28,944 nt of DNA from Bacteroidales bacterium UBA6377 (GTDB lineage Bacteria; Bacteroidota; Bacteroidia; Bacteroidales; UBA932): contig DJQV01000016.1 in the NCBI GenBank assembly GCA_002438805.1, positions 1 through 28,944 of the forward strand, given 5' to 3'. Positions 15,701 to 23,164 of the stretch are shown piece after piece; positions within the stretch are counted from its first letter, which is position 1, and each line of letters opens with the position of its first letter. The translations under genes and the position numbers were made by a program. A model generated the notes under the pieces. That model was not told where the DNA came from. It was given only the letters and a program-made list of their open reading frames with translations, and did no database searches.

Positions 15701-17903
15701 CGGATACGGAAGAAGAGGCGTGGCAATGAACTACGATATGGCAGCCCCGATGATGTCCAAGGCCATGAGCACCAACGCAGCCGATGACTTGGCGGAAGAG
15801 GCAGCCTCAACAGACGGAGAAGCCGTCACAGTACGCGAGAATTTCGCGAACACCGTGGCCTGGGAGCCGTTCCTGCGTTCGGACAAAGACGGGAAGATTG
15901 AGTTCAGCTTCCGCAACTCCGACAAGCTCTCGACATACTATGTGCAGCTGTTCGCCCACGACAGACAGATGCACAACAACGTGCTGCGAGCCGAGATGAC
16001 GGTGACCATCCCGGTAAAGGTCTCCCTTGTGGAGCCGCTTTTCCTGTACGACGGGGACCGCTATGTGGCCAGAGTGAGCGTATCCAACAGCAGTGATTCA
16101 TGTGTCAAGGGAAAGATCTCAATCAAACTATTTGACAGCAAGGATTACAGGAACGGAAAGGAGACCGCTTCCCGGAGCGGTTCTCTGGAGATTCCGGCAG
16201 GAAGAAACGCCAGCTTCGAGTGTCCTGTCAACATCCGCGGTCTGGAGAATCTGGGGATTCTGGCAAGTTTCACCCCCGACTCTGCCGGATCGGGTTCGGA
16301 CGCGGTGTTCGTCAGCACTCCGGTCTACCCGGCCGTGCAGACCATCACCGAGACACACTCGGCCCTCCTGAAGGCCGGGGCTGACAGAGACTCTCTCATC
16401 CGTTCTCTCCGTAAGGAATTTGTCAACTCTGATGGTTCAGCCGCTTCACTGACAGAGATCAGCATTCTCCAGATGCTGCGGGATGCCATCCCGGCTCTTG
16501 CCGCACCATCATCTGATGATGTCCTGAGCCTGAGCGAAGCCCTGTATGCCGACCATCTGCTGACAAAACTCCCGGACACGATCCGTCTGGAGGACAGCGC
16601 GAGAGAAGAAATTGCCGGCAAGATCCTCGCGGCGCGCAATCCTGACGGTGGCTTCGGCTGGTTCAAGGGGATGAATTCATCTCCTGTGGTCACCGCCACC
16701 CTGCTCGAAAGGCTCTCCGGGATGGGAGACGCATGTCCGGAAGAGTTGAGGCAGACCCTGTCGGGAGCGGTCAGGTTTCTCGACAGGTCGTACCTCACAG
16801 ACAATTTCCGGCCGCTGTGGTGCGGAGGTCTGAGTCTAGAACAATACCTGTATGTAAGGTCGCTCTTCCCCGAGGTGAAACCGGATACGGACGGAGCGAC
16901 GGACTTGAAAGAATTCCGCAAGGCGGCCAAAGACTATCTTGTCCCTTCCGGAGAGCGCGGCCTGAACGGACTCATCCTGTCCAAAGCACGCAGAATCAAG
17001 ACTTTGAAAGCCCTGCTTGACAGGGATGGCGGAGAGAGCCTTGCAGATTTCTTCGGAGTCAAGGCCTTCACCTCCCTCAGACTGCGCAAGTCTCTGGAAA
17101 AAGACATCATTTCCCTTACAGAATACGCCCAGCCTCACAAGAGCGGAGGGATGTATTATCCTAATGCCGTGATGCCGTGGCGGGGTCTGCTCGAGAGCGA
17201 ACTCTACGCCCACTCACTGCTATGCGACCTTCTCACAGAATGCGGACAGGACAGCATAGCCGAGGGCATCAGACTATGGATCATGGTGCAGAAAGAGACA
17301 CAGCAATGGGATAACGACCCGGCATACATTGAAGCGCTCGCGTCCGTGCTCAAAGGAAGCGGACAAACACTCCAGACCAAAGTCATAGCCTTGAATCTCA
17401 GCATCAGCCGACCTTTCGCCAAAGTCAAGGCCACAGGCAACGGATTCACTGTCAGCAGAGAATACCGCCGCGACGGCAAGCTCCTCAAGGAAGGCGACAT
17501 TCTGCATATCGGAGACATGATCAGCGTCACCTATAATATATGGAATGAAGAGAACCGCAGCTTCGTCAAGCTGACAGCTCCGAGATGCGCTGCATTCCGG
17601 CCGGTAGAGCAGAAATCCGGACACTACGGTTGGGCGGCACGGCCTCTGAGCATCGAGGGATGGGTCAACTTCATCCCGCAAGGCTACCGCAGCGTGCTCG
17701 CCGACAGGACGGAATACTGGTTCGACAGTTATCCGGAAGAGAAGACAAGCGTCACTGAAGACTTCTTCGTGACACAGGAAGGCACATTCCAGACTCCGTC
17801 AGTGGAGATCGAATCCCTCTATGCTCCGCACTACAGGGCCAACAGCAAGGCTTCGGAACCGCTTCAGATCAACTCCACGTCTGAAGCGGCTATCCAGCCC
17901 TGA
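12762..17903 (+). CDS. Alpha-2-macroglobulin-like envelope protein without thioester
   Basis: Very large periplasmic or envelope protein of 1713 residues. The start ATG at 12762 overlaps the folC stop and gives the signal peptide MKHIIYTLLLAMTTIMTTGA; an upstream in-frame ATG would place a charged stretch before it. A helical N-terminal region (about 20-300) precedes macroglobulin domains. MG2 lies at about 480-570 (HCIILTDRSAFRPDETVQFK), the A2M domain near 1025-1110 (NTVAWEPFLRSDKDGKIEFS, then YVQLFAHDRQMHNN), a toroid-like domain near 1230-1530 (NPDGGFGWFKGMNSS) and a receptor-binding-like end (QGYRSVLADRTEYWF). No CxEQ thioester motif is present, so covalent protease trapping is not expected. 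No pbpC partner is adjacent. Its 3' end overlaps batD/E antisense by 40 bases. Confidence 0.9.
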   Translation: MKHIIYTLLLAMTTIMTTGARDMDDHKLTSLWNEYRIAVNADRPQKQAEILVKIKTRAEAEHLVWDYYDACKKDVQVRAQSNWKLREELKEQMDRDLDRFGEPVAIIYDGRYDQADSLISYIRANEAKLKSSSNPEFWSHDPLILQYTYGDVLAQLLSSDYDYALWRLFSRNVDNSAVSALMHETYGGTYPLGALARYTELESREEEDQMRALASEHDGNAVGIMAESWLLYRRFRKMEDEGTGKSEDFCRLYDDCRETSRKATSLKGTDKLLASCCLWPDTIMKNLTAKEISSSIEDGEAIITLSNLSSATLKISNGKKIVFKTRIDNPVQSFHVFDTVRVALPGMDDGDYEISCYSGKTSYNGEFTKYTLSIASRNNSDGLGVYVADYISGKPLEHYTLTLLWNDSSIGLAEISQNGFTAIPKELSAKIGNKRIGYSVQASYRDSNGLLHKSNKHRITAESIFDSDFDDEAEITEEETHCIILTDRSAFRPDETVQFKTILYNGAHEYKAADAGIQLTAVLYDAENKEISRRSLVTGEYGSAAGEFILEKRPRGGLYSVSILQGEKHLCSTSVLVDEFVTPSFTLNWDKDGRFYLPGDGVSIKGNIKAYSGHKLGEVKAGYTISRYGSIVEKGTLAPDQDGRFEIKFRADAEGWSNYAITVKISDATGETLEFTRSLNVRSSLNATATINGTSKGSFTIKGQNSDGRIISTDKLSFTIKCGGKDGEITHPSMDCGYTLTRNGKTVSSGAVLAGQAVDVKLDEPGLYLLDTRCSAISDNGKKVEDLDHTVILYAPDSDNALHDELTSFFKEPSTDSLDLQIGSTCGPVWAIAELYGNGRTLLDRQAVKFEGIKGEEGSLKTIHFARKTEYPSELSIKVLWFKDKTSYSYSRDIRQEKREHSFPLSFSRFLDTTAPGTKYTFEITTLPGVECAATIFDASTETLRANRWNPVRAAVGYTRDVVFRITPGSYGDSFGYMVRGYGRRGVAMNYDMAAPMMSKAMSTNAADDLAEEAASTDGEAVTVRENFANTVAWEPFLRSDKDGKIEFSFRNSDKLSTYYVQLFAHDRQMHNNVLRAEMTVTIPVKVSLVEPLFLYDGDRYVARVSVSNSSDSCVKGKISIKLFDSKDYRNGKETASRSGSLEIPAGRNASFECPVNIRGLENLGILASFTPDSAGSGSDAVFVSTPVYPAVQTITETHSALLKAGADRDSLIRSLRKEFVNSDGSAASLTEISILQMLRDAIPALAAPSSDDVLSLSEALYADHLLTKLPDTIRLEDSAREEIAGKILAARNPDGGFGWFKGMNSSPVVTATLLERLSGMGDACPEELRQTLSGAVRFLDRSYLTDNFRPLWCGGLSLEQYLYVRSLFPEVKPDTDGATDLKEFRKAAKDYLVPSGERGLNGLILSKARRIKTLKALLDRDGGESLADFFGVKAFTSLRLRKSLEKDIISLTEYAQPHKSGGMYYPNAVMPWRGLLESELYAHSLLCDLLTECGQDSIAEGIRLWIMVQKETQQWDNDPAYIEALASVLKGSGQTLQTKVIALNLSISRPFAKVKATGNGFTVSREYRRDGKLLKEGDILHIGDMISVTYNIWNEENRSFVKLTAPRCAAFRPVEQKSGHYGWAARPLSIEGWVNFIPQGYRSVLADRTEYWFDSYPEEKTSVTEDFFVTQEGTFQTPSVEIESLYAPHYRANSKASEPLQINSTSEAAIQP

Positions 17904-20488
17904 CGGCCATCAGGGAGTTCGACATTGCGCCAGCCTCCGACAGAATCAAGGACCTTGACCTTGGTCCCCTCGTGGAGGATGAACAGATCCTTGGAAGAAT
18001 CCGATGACGGGGAGCTCTTTACCGGGCTCACGGCACGCACCACTATGGCGCCGTCCTCACGGAAGTAGTCCCTGCGCTGACCGGCAGCCATGCTGATGGA
18101 AAGAACGCAGAGAAGAAGCGACACTATGCCTGCGGCAAAGCCGGCCTTGCGTGCCGCGGAATTTCTTCCAAGCAGAAAAAGGAGCACCAGAACAAGAGTC
18201 ACGGCAAAGAAGACAATGCCGGCCCAGGCCCATACGTCCGAAGGCAGAAGCCGGCTCAGATTCCTGGCCCACACGCCAAGGAAGAACTCCGGCACACTTT
18301 CTATCTTGTCCTGGAGCAATGAACGGACAAACTCAAGGTTGTATCTCGCATCGGCATCGGACGGGTCAAGACGGAGGGCCCGCTCATAATTGAGTATCGC
18401 GTGCGCAAGGTCATCCTCCCTGTAGCAGGCGTTGCCGAGGTTGAAATAAAGTTCAGGAGACTCAAGTCCCATCTCAAGGATTCCGTTCCAGGCTCTTTCA
18501 GCACCAGACCAGTCTTCCTTGTCATAAGCCGCAGCTCCTGCTGTCCACAATGAATCGGCCTCAGCCTTGTCAGGCACTGCGCCCGCAGAGCCGGCAGGCA
18601 GAACGGTGAGAAGTGCAGCGACGACCGCCGCACCAGCCGCATTGCGGCCCCTATGCTTGCTTCTGTTCATACATCCATCTATTTCAGATATCACCCTCAC
18701 AGCCTTGTCATATTGCGACTGCACCTCCTGGACCTGGTCTGCAGGAGCATAACGGGCATATTCACATGCATCGAGCAGAGACACATAATCAGCGGCAAGC
18801 TCTTCGGACACTCCGTTCTCAACCAGTTTCGCGGAGATGTTCTCCTTGCTCATGTCGGAGATGTCCATATTGAGTTTGTCTGAGACATAGCCGAAAAGCG
18901 CCTTGTGCAGCTCCTCGTAAAATGCCGTGTAGAGGTTCTTTTTAAGGAAATCCTCACTGAGCGCGAGGCGCTTTCTGGCCATCTTGTTGGCCGCCCGGTT
19001 CTTGGATCCCGCCACATCGGCCTTGAGGGCAGCGGAGCGGAGAAGAAGGAAATAGGTGGCCGCAGATGCAAGAGCAAGCAAAGCGAGAATTATGAAAAAC
19101 GCCCCGGATCCGACAAAGAATGTCCCGGCCCGGCGCAAAGACGGACGATGTGTGGATATATAGCGTATATCGCTGCCGATATTGCGGACATCCTTTCCAG
19201 AAGGCGCACGCACGATCTGTCCGGAAGACTCCCCTGAGGATGTCTGGGCACTGCCCTTCGCGACCTTTACAGGCAGGGCCGGTGTCTTGAGGGTCACATA
19301 TTTACCGGAAGACATGTCATAGTAACTGTACTCCACCGGAGCAATCGTGAAGTCTCCGTGGCTGCGCGGGATGAAAGGATACTCGAACTGCTTTCCTCCC
19401 TGCACATCGGACGTCTTCACGTCATAGACTTCGAAATCCGGGGGGAAACTTACCTTCGGAGCTTCCAGAAGGGCGACATTGCCTTTGCCCCTGACAGTGA
19501 TGACAAGCGACGCGGCATCATGGGTCTTCAGAGAATCGCGGGAGAGGGACGCGGAAATGGTGAACTGACCGACCCCGCCGCCGAAGGTGGCGGGCGCTCC
19601 CGCCGGGAGCGCGCTGACCGTCACGGTCAGCGGGTCGGTCGTCACCCTCTTGCGGATCGTCTGATAGTCATCCATGAAGAAATCATCGAATATGCTCCCC
19701 GTGGACTGCTTCTGCGTCCTCACATTGACAAGGCAGACAAGCTCCGCCGGGGAGATCCTTATTTCACCGGCTTTCTGCGGAATGAGTGTCCAGCTGCGGA
19801 GCACCGCTGAATTGTAAATCTTGTCGTCGAGACTTTCGCGTTTGAACTCGATGTTGGATGGGGCCTGCACCTCCTGACTCCAGAACCCGTTGAAATCAGG
19901 GAACTTGGCATTCTCGAATCCCGTAATGTTCACTCTCTGATAGAGTTTCAAAGTGGCTGTCACAGGTTCTCCCACCATGAGCCTGCGCTTGCTGAGCGTC
20001 AGCCGGAGGAACATGTCGTCAGGGCTGACACTGCCGGAGGACTGCGCCGCGCCGCCATCCTGTCCGCCGGAAGACGCGGAGCCGCTGCCTTGCGGCCTGG
20101 CCCCGTCGGATACCACCTCGACCTCCGGCATGTCTGAATTGTAGTTCTTTCCTTTGACCTTGACCTGCGCCGCCTGAAGACGGAAATGTCCGGTCTTTTT
20201 CGGCATGAGGATATATGTGTAAGTGGTCTGGGATGTCTTGCTCTTGTGTCCGTTTACTATGGACACTGACGAAGAGCGGCCTTTCTGCGGCCCCCATACG
20301 AGCTGGAAATCATCTCCGGCACTCCATTCGAAATCCGATGGAGAGTCCTCACCGGAAATCACGAAAGTCACATTGAACTGCTCATTGACCCCGACGATAT
20401 TCGGGGCCTGCACCTTTATTGTAGGCTGGGCTGCGGCCAGAACTGCCGACAGCAGAGCCGCCACCACTGAAATCAAATTTCTCATCAT
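17864..20488 (-). CDS. BatD-BatE fusion (BatD domain, TPR, SH3)
   Basis: 874-residue inner-membrane protein combining two Bat proteins that I know as separate genes in Bacteroides fragilis. Residues 1-20 are a signal peptide (RNLISVVAALLSAVLAAAQ). A periplasmic BatD beta-domain region follows to about 450, then a membrane segment (about 455-480) and a cytoplasmic BatD tail. At residue 607 a second start-like segment MNRSKHRGRN and hydrophobic stretch reproduce a BatE signal sequence. It is followed by TPR repeats (SPELYFNLGNACYREDDLAH), two membrane spans (about 750-800) and a C-terminal SH3 domain (WRNVELPDGRQGWIAASDV). ATG at 20488 was chosen because it overlaps the batC stop; TTG/GTG lie just upstream. 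It closes the operon. Confidence 0.85.
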   Translation of the reverse strand: MMRNLISVVAALLSAVLAAAQPTIKVQAPNIVGVNEQFNVTFVISGEDSPSDFEWSAGDDFQLVWGPQKGRSSSVSIVNGHKSKTSQTTYTYILMPKKTGHFRLQAAQVKVKGKNYNSDMPEVEVVSDGARPQGSGSASSGGQDGGAAQSSGSVSPDDMFLRLTLSKRRLMVGEPVTATLKLYQRVNITGFENAKFPDFNGFWSQEVQAPSNIEFKRESLDDKIYNSAVLRSWTLIPQKAGEIRISPAELVCLVNVRTQKQSTGSIFDDFFMDDYQTIRKRVTTDPLTVTVSALPAGAPATFGGGVGQFTISASLSRDSLKTHDAASLVITVRGKGNVALLEAPKVSFPPDFEVYDVKTSDVQGGKQFEYPFIPRSHGDFTIAPVEYSYYDMSSGKYVTLKTPALPVKVAKGSAQTSSGESSGQIVRAPSGKDVRNIGSDIRYISTHRPSLRRAGTFFVGSGAFFIILALLALASAATYFLLLRSAALKADVAGSKNRAANKMARKRLALSEDFLKKNLYTAFYEELHKALFGYVSDKLNMDISDMSKENISAKLVENGVSEELAADYVSLLDACEYARYAPADQVQEVQSQYDKAVRVISEIDGCMNRSKHRGRNAAGAAVVAALLTVLPAGSAGAVPDKAEADSLWTAGAAAYDKEDWSGAERAWNGILEMGLESPELYFNLGNACYREDDLAHAILNYERALRLDPSDADARYNLEFVRSLLQDKIESVPEFFLGVWARNLSRLLPSDVWAWAGIVFFAVTLVLVLLFLLGRNSAARKAGFAAGIVSLLLCVLSISMAAGQRRDYFREDGAIVVRAVSPVKSSPSSDSSKDLFILHEGTKVKVLDSVGGWRNVELPDGRQGWIAASDVELI

Positions 20489-21183
20489 CACCAATTCTTC
20501 TCCTTTTGTCTTGACTGCAACAGGGCCGCCTTCTCTTTCTCCACCTTGCTCCGGGTCTCATCCTCCTTGGCCTGAACGGCCTTCAGCATCTGCTGGGCCT
20601 GCTGAGGCGAGATGCCCTCCTGAGGCTGCTGCCCGCCGTTGTCCTGCCCGGGCTGTTCCTGTTTCCCATTATTGTCCTTATTGCCGTTCTGATCCTGGTT
20701 CTGGTTTTTATCCTGATCCTTGTCCTGGTTCTGGTCTCCGCCCTGCTGGTTCTGCTGGTTCTGGAGCATCTTCTTGGCATAGATGTAATTTTCCTTGGCA
20801 TCCATGTCATCGGGATCGAGCAACAGGGCTTCCCTGAAAGACTTCACTGCTGCCGCGTAGTCCTTTTTCTTAAGAGCCACGTCCCCGGAATTGAAATACA
20901 CGCTCGCCGGTGCGCCCTCCGCAGAGATTGACGCCAGAGCTTTCCCAGCTCCGTCATAATCTTCCTGACGATACAGGGATGATGCCAGGTTGTACTGCGC
21001 CTTCATGGAAGTGGAATCCTTGAGGACAGCCTTGCGGTAGTCGATCTCAGCCTGCTTGAACTCCCCCTTGCGGAACTTGCGGTTGCCGGCCCTGACATCA
21101 TGCCTGTCAGCCTGCCCCGCCGCTGCAAAGGCAAGAGACAGTAAGGAAAGCACCATGAAAAACTTCTTCAATCGTCCATTCAT
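20488..21183 (-). CDS. batC: BatC, TPR protein
   Basis: 231-residue periplasmic TPR protein of the aerotolerance locus. The signal peptide MNGRLKKFFMVLSLLSLAFA is followed by TPR repeats (about 30-140) such as AEIDYRKAVLKDSTSMKAQY and SVYFNSGDVALKKKDYAAAV. Next comes a Gln/Asn/Asp/Lys-rich low-complexity linker (about 143-190) and a charged helical end finishing RQKEKNW. It overlaps batB and batD/E by one base each (TGATG), showing translational coupling. Family knowledge says BatB-BatC-type complexes form in spirochetes (Leptospira work). The linker is encoded by a run of degenerate repeats and may vary in length between strains. Confidence 0.85.
   Translation of the reverse strand: MNGRLKKFFMVLSLLSLAFAAAGQADRHDVRAGNRKFRKGEFKQAEIDYRKAVLKDSTSMKAQYNLASSLYRQEDYDGAGKALASISAEGAPASVYFNSGDVALKKKDYAAAVKSFREALLLDPDDMDAKENYIYAKKMLQNQQNQQGGDQNQDKDQDKNQNQDQNGNKDNNGKQEQPGQDNGGQQPQEGISPQQAQQMLKAVQAKEDETRSKVEKEKAALLQSRQKEKNW
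20640..20770 (-). repeat. Degenerate short repeats encoding batC linker
   Basis: The plus strand shows recurring CTGGTT/CTGTCC/TTTATCCTGATC-type units across roughly 130 bases. On the coding strand these give recurring NQ, DQ, DK and NK residues. The repeats are imperfect. They fit a disordered linker and could promote slippage. Confidence 0.6.
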
Positions 21184-22181
21184 CAGAACAACCTCCTTTT
21201 TGGCCTTCTCTCGCCCACGAGCATCTCCAGCATAAACAGCAGGAGAGCCGCAGCGAAAAAATACATATACTGCTCGTCATATTCCTCGAACACGACAGAA
21301 TTGAACCTCTCGTCTTCGAGCTTGTTGATATCTTCAATTACCGGATTGAGACCGAACTCCTCATTGCCGGCACGCACATAGGCCCCGCCCCCGGCAGCCG
21401 CAATCTTCTTGAGCTCCGGTTCGTCGAGCCGCGACACGACAATCTGCCCGTCCTTGTCCTTGAGGAGCTCTCCGTCGATCTTGAGAGGCTGCCCGTCCGG
21501 AGTGCCTACGCCTATGGTGTAGACCTTTATCCCGGTCTCATTTGCTTCCCGTGCAGCCGCCACGGCATCGTCCTCATGATTTTCTCCGTCCGTGATCACT
21601 ATTATGGCCCGGCTTCTCTCGCTCTGCGCACTGAAACTCTTGGCTGCCGTGCGTATGGCATCTCCGATGGCTGTACCCTGCACCGGCACCGAATGAGTGT
21701 CTATGGAGCCCAGAAACATCTTTGCCGACACGTAATCCGTAGTGACAGGCAACTGCACGAACGAGGTTCCCGCAAAGATCACCAGCCCTATCCTGTCCCC
21801 CTGAAGACGGTCCACAAGCTTCGAGATCGCGAGTTTGGCACGCGACAGCCTGTCTGGAGAATAATCTTGTGCAAGCATGGAATTGGACACGTCAAGACAT
21901 ATCACTATTTCGGCACCCTTCGTCTCCCTCTCCACCAGTTTCGCACCCAGCAGAGGACGCGAAAGCCCTATGCTGAAACTGGCGAATGCGAGGGAGAAAA
22001 GCACCATGCGCCACCATCCCTTGGACGGAGACCACGACGGCATCAGCTCCCTGACAAGGGCCTCCTGCCCGAAAGCACGCAGTCTGCGGCGCCGGAAAAA
22101 CCTCACGAGAGCATAGCCCAGAGGGAAGAGCGGCACGAGCAGAAGCAGCCATAGATATATAGGTTGAGCAAAATACAGCAT
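21183..22181 (-). CDS. batB: BatB, VWA-domain membrane protein
   Basis: 332-residue inner-membrane protein with two N-terminal membrane segments (about 4-28 and 58-78), a von Willebrand factor A domain and a C-terminal membrane segment (near 305-325, FFAAALLLFMLEMLVG). The metal-ion-dependent adhesion site is intact: DVSNS (Asp97, Ser99, Ser101), a Thr in QGTAIGDAI and Asp in IVITDGENHEDD. It presumably binds a protein partner in a Mg-dependent way and works with BatA and the MoxR ATPase. It overlaps batA by one base (TAATG) and batC by one base. It is a likely ancient tandem duplicate of batA, since both share the SPDRLS/TPDRLS block after the MIDAS. Confidence 0.93.
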   Translation of the reverse strand: MLYFAQPIYLWLLLLVPLFPLGYALVRFFRRRRLRAFGQEALVRELMPSWSPSKGWWRMVLFSLAFASFSIGLSRPLLGAKLVERETKGAEIVICLDVSNSMLAQDYSPDRLSRAKLAISKLVDRLQGDRIGLVIFAGTSFVQLPVTTDYVSAKMFLGSIDTHSVPVQGTAIGDAIRTAAKSFSAQSERSRAIIVITDGENHEDDAVAAAREANETGIKVYTIGVGTPDGQPLKIDGELLKDKDGQIVVSRLDEPELKKIAAAGGGAYVRAGNEEFGLNPVIEDINKLEDERFNSVVFEEYDEQYMYFFAAALLLFMLEMLVGERRPKRRLF

Positions 22182-23164
22182 TACGGCAACCTCCTCAACA
22201 TTAGTCCTATAAGCAATTCAAGGATAAGGCACACAAGGGCGGCTACGGCATAGCGTCCGAAAAGCTCCTTATAGACGGGAAAACTGTCCACTGTGGTGCG
22301 GGCCGTCTCCATCTTGTTGATTTCAGAGTAGATTTCTGCAAGTTTAGTGTTGTCAGTAGCCCTGAAATAGCGGCCTCCCGTTGCCTGCGCGACCTGCTTA
22401 AGCAGATCCTCATCTATCTCGACCGGCATGTTGCGCACCTCCACACCCCAAGGGGTCATCACCGGGTAAGGGGCTGTGCCATTGGCCCCGACACCTATCG
22501 TGTATACACGTATCCCGTAAGTCTTGGCTATCTCGGCAGCGGTCATCGGAGCGATCTCCCCCCTGTTGTTGACACCGTCCGTAAGCAGTATCACCACACG
22601 GCTCGGGGCATCGGAGTCCATCATCCTGGCCACGGCTGTGGCAAGCCCGTTGCCTATTGCCGTGCCGTCCTCTATGAGATCTGTCTGGACCTCTTTCATA
22701 AGATTAATCAAGGTGGCACGGTCAGTTGTCAGAGGACACTGGGTGTAACTTTCCCCGGCAAACACAACTATGCCCATACGGTCGGAGGGCCTCTGGGATA
22801 TGAACTCTATGGCTATGTCCTTGGCCGCAGAAAGCCTGTCGGGAGTGAAGTCCCGCGCAAGCATACTCGTGGACACGTCCATGGCAAGCACTATGTCAAT
22901 ACCCTCTGTATCACGCTTCTCAACCTCAGTGGAGGAACGCGGGCGCGCCATGGCCACGATTATCAGTGACAATGCAGCTACCCGAAGCGCAAAAGGCGCA
23001 TGTCTGACCAGAGAAAGCACAGTCCTGCCGCCACTCAACCACGGCTCAGCCTTGGACACCCTCAGGTGAGGGCGGAGTTCCTTAAGTTCGATATAGACAT
23101 ATCGCGCCACAAGCAACACCGGCAGCAGGAGCAGCCAGAGAAGATAGGGATACTCAAAGTACAT
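22181..23164 (-). CDS. batA: BatA, VWA-domain membrane protein
   Basis: 327-residue inner-membrane VWA protein. The start at 23164 (MYFEYPYLLWLLLLPVLLVA) was chosen because it opens the first membrane segment as in BatB; a longer ORF upstream adds a basic stretch antisense-free but inside the preceding gene. Membrane segments lie at about 6-24, 56-73 and near the C-terminus (YAVAALVCLILELLIGLML). MIDAS residues are Asp96, Ser98, Ser100 (DVSTS), Thr168 in DGTAIGNG and Asp196 in LLTDGVNNRG. It overlaps the preceding gene by 11 bases. It acts in the moxR-bat aerotolerance locus; the mechanism of aerotolerance is not established. Confidence 0.92.
   Translation of the reverse strand: MYFEYPYLLWLLLLPVLLVARYVYIELKELRPHLRVSKAEPWLSGGRTVLSLVRHAPFALRVAALSLIIVAMARPRSSTEVEKRDTEGIDIVLAMDVSTSMLARDFTPDRLSAAKDIAIEFISQRPSDRMGIVVFAGESYTQCPLTTDRATLINLMKEVQTDLIEDGTAIGNGLATAVARMMDSDAPSRVVILLTDGVNNRGEIAPMTAAEIAKTYGIRVYTIGVGANGTAPYPVMTPWGVEVRNMPVEIDEDLLKQVAQATGGRYFRATDNTKLAEIYSEINKMETARTTVDSFPVYKELFGRYAVAALVCLILELLIGLMLRRLP

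Noticed and set aside
16816..16845. CGGLSLEQ in the macroglobulin as a thioester site
   Set aside because: A thioester needs Cys-x-Glu-Gln; here five residues separate Cys and Glu-Gln, so it is a coincidence of composition.
16325..16930. 201-codon frame antisense to the macroglobulin gene
   Set aside because: The composition is Ser/Arg-rich with no signal or domain, and it is fully inside a strongly supported gene.
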